The notes below the pieces were generated by a model. It worked only from the letters and a program-made list of their open reading frames with translations, was not told the DNA's origin and searched no databases. Below, one piece after another: positions 60,254 to 64,000 of a stretch of DNA of 64,000 nucleotides. The stretch spans positions 496,001 through 560,000 of the forward strand of contig NZ_JAJSON010000025.1 in the NCBI RefSeq assembly GCF_022410465.1, written 5' to 3'. Positions within the stretch are counted from its first letter, which is position 1; every line of letters starts with the position of its first letter. The DNA comes from Christiangramia crocea (GTDB lineage: Bacteria; Bacteroidota; Bacteroidia; Flavobacteriales; Flavobacteriaceae). Both the position numbers and the translations under genes were made by a program.

Positions 60254-60775
60254 ATGAGAGAAGATTTTAAAAATATTGAATATTTAAAAACCGGGAATTC
60301 TAAACAGAAAGAGGTTTATAGAATTTTAAAGGATAATTTAATATTAGAAAAACTTGCAAAATACTCTCCTATTCTGGTTGGAACAATCCCAATAAGAATT
60401 GACATTGAAAATAGCGATTTAGATATTATATGTTTTTCCAGGAATCTGGAAAAATTCGAAACTGATGTAAAGGCTAATTTTTCAAAAGAAAATCAATTCA
60501 TGATTTCAATTAAAAATATTAATAAAAGAAAAAGTGTAGTTGCTAAATTCAGATTGGAGAATTATGATTTTGAAATATTTGGACAAAATATTCCTACTGA
60601 TCAACAGGATGCCTTTCTCCACATGATCAAAGAAAATGAAATATTGAAAAATAGAGATACCGAGTTCAGAAGATCTATAATTGAATTAAAAAGAAGTGGT
60701 CTAAAAACTGAGCCAGCCTTCGCAAAATTATTGGACATAAAAGGAGATCCGTATTCCGGTTTATTAAACTACTAA
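60254..60775 (+). CDS. DUF4269-type nucleotidyltransferase-like protein on cassette 5
   Basis: This 173-residue protein is recognised as DUF4269 by GTIPIRIDIENSDLDIICFS, a nucleotidyltransferase-type GT...SDLD signature, and by the later LDIKGDPYSGLL. DUF4269 proteins resemble antibiotic or toxin nucleotidyltransferases, but their substrates are unknown. A longer TTG-start frame begins inside the attC-like core, so I use the ATG at 60254, which has AGGAAAAGGAAG upstream. Confidence 0.8.
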   Translation: MREDFKNIEYLKTGNSKQKEVYRILKDNLILEKLAKYSPILVGTIPIRIDIENSDLDIICFSRNLEKFETDVKANFSKENQFMISIKNINKRKSVVAKFRLENYDFEIFGQNIPTDQQDAFLHMIKENEILKNRDTEFRRSIIELKRSGLKTEPAFAKLLDIKGDPYSGLLNY

Positions 60776-60780
60776 TGCCA

Positions 60781-60930
60781 GCAGCCAACAACGCATAACT
60801 CAAATAGGAGGCAGCCTTAGAAAGAAAATAGTTAACTTAGTCAGCATTCCAGGTCTTAAACCAACATCCCGATAGCTATCGGGACCGCGTACCTGGTACC
60901 GCTACTTGCGATAGCCGATACCCTTAGACA
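60781..60930. repeat. Complete attC-like site E
   Basis: The site runs from the inverse core GCAGCCAAC via AGGAGGCAGCCTTAG, AGTTAACTTAGTC, the palindrome CCCGATAGCTATCGGG (60868-60883) and TGCGATAGCCGATACCC to CTTAGAC, the next cassette's core. This core deviates from GTTRRRY in its first base. Confidence 0.7.
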
Positions 60931-60958
60931 TCATGAAATCAAATCCTCATAATACGAA

Positions 60959-61963
60959 ATGAAAGCAATTGTACTTAATCAGGAAACTTATAAGCTTGAA
61001 ATTAGCGATGTTGAACCTCCAAAAGTATCTGATTCTAATGTGTTGATTAAGTTAAAAGCTGCTTCAATTAATCATCATGAACTTTGGTCGCTTAAAGAAA
61101 AGGACCTGAAAAGCAATTCGAATATAATAATAGGGTCTGATGGAGCAGGGATTGTCAGGGAGGTTGGGTCTTTAGTGAAAACCTTCAAAACTGGTGATGA
61201 AGTTATTATTAACCCATCAATAAACTGGGGCTCAAATGAAAGAGCACAAGGCCCAAATTATCAAATATTAGGATTCCCGGGTCAGGGAACTTTTGCTGAA
61301 TATATTAGCATCGATCATCAATATGTAGAGTACAAACCCAAACACCTTTCTTTTGAAGAATCGGCAGCTCTACCATTGGCAGGATTAACCGCATATCGTG
61401 CTCTATTTACCAGAGGGGAATTTGAAAGCAACGACAAGGTTCTGATTACTGGAATTGGCGGAGGAGTTGCTCTATTCGCTTTAAAGTTTGCTGTTGCCTC
61501 CGGGGCTGATGTATATGTTACATCGGGAAGTGAAAGTAAAATATCGAAAGCTATCGAATTAGGCGCGAAAGGTGGAGTTAATTATAAGGCCAATAACTGG
61601 AGTTCTGATTTGGAACAAATGGCTGGTGGTTTTGATGTAATTGTGGATAGTGCAGCCGGGGAGGATTTTGAGAAGTTAACTGAATTAGCCAATTCTGGTG
61701 GTCGAATTGCATTATTTGGAAGAACTGCGGGCAACATAACGAGCTTAAATCCCAAAACGATTTTTTGGAAACAATTATCTATTCATGGAACGACTATGGG
61801 AAATGGTCATGAATTTAAAAAAATGATTGAATTTGTTTCTTCAAAAAGCATACATCCGGTTATAGATTCCGTTTATCCAGCCAACAACATCAATCCGGGA
61901 TTTGAAAAAATGAATAGAGGAGAGCAGTTTGGTAAGATTATTATTAATCTGGACGAATTCTGA
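60959..61963 (+). CDS. Quinone oxidoreductase/zinc-type alcohol dehydrogenase on cassette 6
   Basis: This 334-residue MDR-family enzyme has the GroES-like N-terminal domain (HHELWSLKEKDLKSNSNIII then GSDGAGIVREVG) and the Rossmann motif TGIGGGVALFALKFA with PLAGLTAYRAL before it. No structural zinc-binding cysteines are seen, so the quinone oxidoreductase or enone reductase group is more likely than a zinc alcohol dehydrogenase. It is the longest gene in a cassette here. Confidence 0.85.
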   Translation: MKAIVLNQETYKLEISDVEPPKVSDSNVLIKLKAASINHHELWSLKEKDLKSNSNIIIGSDGAGIVREVGSLVKTFKTGDEVIINPSINWGSNERAQGPNYQILGFPGQGTFAEYISIDHQYVEYKPKHLSFEESAALPLAGLTAYRALFTRGEFESNDKVLITGIGGGVALFALKFAVASGADVYVTSGSESKISKAIELGAKGGVNYKANNWSSDLEQMAGGFDVIVDSAAGEDFEKLTELANSGGRIALFGRTAGNITSLNPKTIFWKQLSIHGTTMGNGHEFKKMIEFVSSKSIHPVIDSVYPANNINPGFEKMNRGEQFGKIIINLDEF

Positions 61964-61967
61964 ACGA

Positions 61968-62036
61968 CCTCTAACGAATGATATGGCACATGCCCCTACT
62001 GAGCCAATTTGGGATAACCGAGACCATTTTGAGCAA
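61968..62036. repeat. Short attC-like site F
   Basis: The site is about 70 bp: GACCTCTAACG, ATGGCAC, CCCCTACTGAGCC and GGGATAACCGAGACCATTTTGAGC. It keeps the two ends of the long sites but lacks the central palindrome and the AATTAACTTGACC segment. TCTAA pairs with TTAGA of the cassette 6 core. Confidence 0.6.
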
Positions 62037-62061
62037 GACTAATCAAAATTTTTTAAATCTG

Positions 62062-62622
62062 ATGAGATTAAATTTAGTTCTGTTTTTAATTTTAAACTGT
62101 TCAATAGCAACAGGCCAAAACTTCGATACCGAATTTAAATATTCTGATAGTTCCGGAAAAAATATAATAATTGAGAATAGTTTACCTAAAGGAGGAATAG
62201 GCTATACTGCTCCTTCTAATGAGAATTTCGTTTATGCAGTATTCTGGACTCGCATAACTAATGAAACTAATACTCCTATAGAATTAAAAATTGATTATCC
62301 TGAAGATGGGTTTCACTTACCAAATTCAATAGACAATTCTGTTAAGTTGCTGTTACCCACAAATAGAATGACATTAGAAAAGGTACCATTATTTAATTAT
62401 GGTTTTACAGATATAGAAGTTTATCTAAATAAAAATTATAACAAAGAAAGTAGCTTAAGTAAGACAATACCCGCAAAGCAATCCTATCTGTTCTACGTGA
62501 CTGCACTTTATGACAAAGGAGTAGAAGGAATAATTCGAGCAGGCTTTATAATGAAGAACAATCAGCTTTTTTATAAGATCTCAGGATTAGAAATTCCCTG
62601 TGGACGAATTAAACCAATTTAA
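62062..62622 (+). CDS. Secreted protein of unknown function on cassette 7
   Basis: This 186-residue protein has a signal peptide (RLNLVLFLILNCSIATGQN). The mature part is beta-rich with WTRITNETNTPIELKIDYPE and many aromatic residues. No family is recognised. I use the ATG at 62062; a longer frame reads through the attC-like site. Cassette 7 is bounded by TTTTGAGC and GCTCACAAAA. Confidence 0.65.
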   Translation: MRLNLVLFLILNCSIATGQNFDTEFKYSDSSGKNIIIENSLPKGGIGYTAPSNENFVYAVFWTRITNETNTPIELKIDYPEDGFHLPNSIDNSVKLLLPTNRMTLEKVPLFNYGFTDIEVYLNKNYNKESSLSKTIPAKQSYLFYVTALYDKGVEGIIRAGFIMKNNQLFYKISGLEIPCGRIKPI

Positions 62623-62636
62623 ATTAAGATATGGCC

Positions 62637-62790
62637 AGCTCACAAAAGCGGTTCATCTCAAATTACAGGTATTGTGGAAAAAGTGTATTTTTAGAAACCA
62701 GGAAAGGAACTGGTTAACCCAACATCCCGATAGCTATCGTGACCGCGTCCCTACTCCGTCAGCTTGCGATAATCGAGACCCGTTGTAATG
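62637..62790. repeat. Complete attC-like site G (second subtype)
   Basis: The site runs from GCTCACAAAAGCGGTTCATC through AAATTACAGGTATTGTGG, AGAAACCAGG and CCAACAT to CCCGATAGCTATCGTG (62726-62741). It ends GCGATAATCGAGACCCGTTG, with the core GTTGTAATG at 62782-62790. Its 5' half matches half-site H (47828-47895) rather than sites A-E, so two subtypes exist. Confidence 0.7.
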
Positions 62791-62810
62791 CATTATAAAA
62801 GACGAAAAAA

Positions 62811-64000
62811 ATGAAACAAGTAATTGGCCTTTTTCTTTTACTAATTATACTCAATTCCTGTAATGAGCAGCCTAAAGAGATGGGACTTTCCAAAGGGTTA
62901 AAAGCAACAGGTGAAAATTTGGATAATTATTTTTCAGCATTGACAGATCTTAAAAAATTCAATGGTGTTTTACTGGCATATAAAAACGATACTTTACTTA
63001 TAGAAAAAGCCTATAATATTTACCAAAGTCCCGACAGTTCAAGTTATGTAACTACAGAACATCAGTTTGATATTCATTCTGTTGCTAAATTAATGACCCA
63101 TTATTTGATTGTAAAATTAAATGAAGATGAAGTTATTTCTAAAAACGAACCCATAGCCAGGTTTTATCCTGACTTTCCAAATGCAAAAAGGATTACGATT
63201 GAAATGCTTCTTAATCATAGTTCTGGTTTACCACGAGAGTTGCAAAATTTAACACAAAAGGAAATCAATTTGACTTCTGATGAAATAGTTAATCTGGCTA
63301 AAAAAGAAAAATTACTTTTTCAACCAGGAACGGACGTTCAATATTCAAATGTTGGTTATGAATTATTGTACAACATCATTTCAAAAATTTATAAAAAGCC
63401 TTTTGCCGAATGTGTAGTAGACGAAATATTTAAGCCTTTAAATATGAATCAGAGTGGTTCGCATTTCTTTACAGATGAGAACCGATTACAAAATCTTGCA
63501 AAAAATCATATCCTGAAGGATTCCACTCTTTTTGAAGTGCCTAATATTCTAGAAGATGAATTTAAAACAGCCCGATTATATTCTACTGTTTCAGATTTGA
63601 ATACTTTTCTTATTCAATTAGAAAATGAACCCTACAAATCAGCAATGATGAATAAAAATGGGATAATTGCTAAAGATGGCGGTTCAAAAGGAATACGAGC
63701 CCAGGTTTATTCTGATTTAGAACACGAATTCAGGTTTGTGCTTTTAGCTAATTATGACGGGATGCCATTTTTCAAAACTATTGAGGATGTTGCGAAAATA
63801 TTAAAAGAAGAAGCCTTTGAGCTACCGAAAGAACTGAACAGACAGTCCATTGCTGTAAAAAGAGAAATTCTAGAACGCTATGTGGGCTCTTATTCCTTCG
63901 CTGATTTTGATGGATTAATTCTAAAAATAGACATAGAGGGTGATAATCTTGTTGTTTTTCAGGACAATGAAAAGATTGCTACACTTAAAGCTGAAACTGA
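62811..64000 (+). CDS. Serine hydrolase (class C beta-lactamase-like), truncated by the window
   Basis: The frame is open from ATG 62811 to the edge of the window (396 codons seen, no stop). It encodes a lipoprotein-type start (KQVIGLFLLLIILNSCNEQ). The beta-lactamase/DD-peptidase fold has the Ser-x-x-Lys in HSVAKLMTHY and the Tyr-Ser-Asn in QYSNVGYELLYN. The region after (DGGSKGIRAQ) would hold the third active-site motif. It probably acts on an amide or ester in the periplasm; resistance function is not implied. Confidence 0.85.
   Translation, partial: MKQVIGLFLLLIILNSCNEQPKEMGLSKGLKATGENLDNYFSALTDLKKFNGVLLAYKNDTLLIEKAYNIYQSPDSSSYVTTEHQFDIHSVAKLMTHYLIVKLNEDEVISKNEPIARFYPDFPNAKRITIEMLLNHSSGLPRELQNLTQKEINLTSDEIVNLAKKEKLLFQPGTDVQYSNVGYELLYNIISKIYKKPFAECVVDEIFKPLNMNQSGSHFFTDENRLQNLAKNHILKDSTLFEVPNILEDEFKTARLYSTVSDLNTFLIQLENEPYKSAMMNKNGIIAKDGGSKGIRAQVYSDLEHEFRFVLLANYDGMPFFKTIEDVAKILKEEAFELPKELNRQSIAVKREILERYVGSYSFADFDGLILKIDIEGDNLVVFQDNEKIATLKAET

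Noticed and set aside
61978-62061. 28-residue N-terminal extension of the cassette 7 protein
   Set aside because: It is a translation of attC-like site F; the signal peptide begins at the ATG at 62062.
62600-62788. 62-residue frame after the secreted protein gene
   Set aside because: It reads through attC-like site G, so its residues are set by the repeat; no ribosome-binding site.
57052-64000. Array considered as a simple genomic island or prophage
   Set aside because: There are no phage structural genes, integrase or tRNA end; each gene is separated by a related repeat with matched private ends, which is not explained by a single insertion.

Overview
The window is chromosomal DNA of a flavobacterium (Bacteroidetes, Flavobacteriaceae). 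The closest style is the marine Gramella/Christiangramia, Salegentibacter and Zunongwangia group, but the species cannot be fixed from sequence alone. Supporting signs are promoter boxes of the TAnnTTTG type, many Bacteroidetes-typical families (DUF4129, DUF4350, DUF58 with MoxR, DUF2807, DUF4870 with PadR and PspC), an OxyR-type regulator, and moderate-to-low GC. No rRNA, tRNA or CRISPR array was seen.

Region 1 (1-26.4 kb) is mostly core genome. It holds NDH-2, an ECF sigma factor with a membrane partner, an acyltransferase, a CoA-type Nudix hydrolase and a cyclophilin lipoprotein. A SpoIIM / DUF4129 / DUF4350 / MoxR / DUF58 operon lies divergent from an RDD gene. Next come oxyR, a DUF4870-PadR-PspC membrane operon containing two micro-ORFs, trxB, a TRIC channel and a LytTR regulator. 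The LytTR gene faces a four-gene secreted-protein operon that has a candidate LytTR direct repeat upstream. A YeeE/YedE pair follows.

Region 2 (26.4-46 kb) holds a three-subunit biotin-dependent acyl-CoA carboxylase, a GIY-YIG nuclease gene packed between palindromic repeats, an MBL-rhodanese sulfur enzyme with a fatty acid hydroxylase, redox enzymes, cytochrome bd oxidase (cydAB), a TauE/SafE exporter and a Crp/Fnr regulator. Four copies of a TGTAAC-N4-GTTACA-like palindrome suggest a small Crp/Fnr regulon linking the sulfur genes. A repeat family of about 85-95 bp (arms resembling GTCAYTGCGAG and GAGATTGCTTCG) occurs at five places between 19.6 and 36.1 kb.

Region 3 (46-64 kb) mixes core genes (a PQQ-type dehydrogenase, and the aceE-aceF-lpd pyruvate dehydrogenase operon) with an accessory system that looks like a chromosomal integron cassette array without an integrase. 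Single plus-strand genes (HigBA, a HEPN-like protein, a DUF4269 nucleotidyltransferase, a quinone oxidoreductase, secreted proteins, a serine hydrolase) are separated by related repeats of about 70-150 bp. The first and last bases of several cassettes are reverse complements private to that cassette, for example GTTAGGCAGC with GCTGCCTAAC, which is the logic of integron attC sites. An IS110-family element has inserted inside one of these sites. The array runs off the right edge of the window.

The two strongest candidates for a new system are the attC-like cassette array and the GIY-YIG gene embedded in REP-like repeats.
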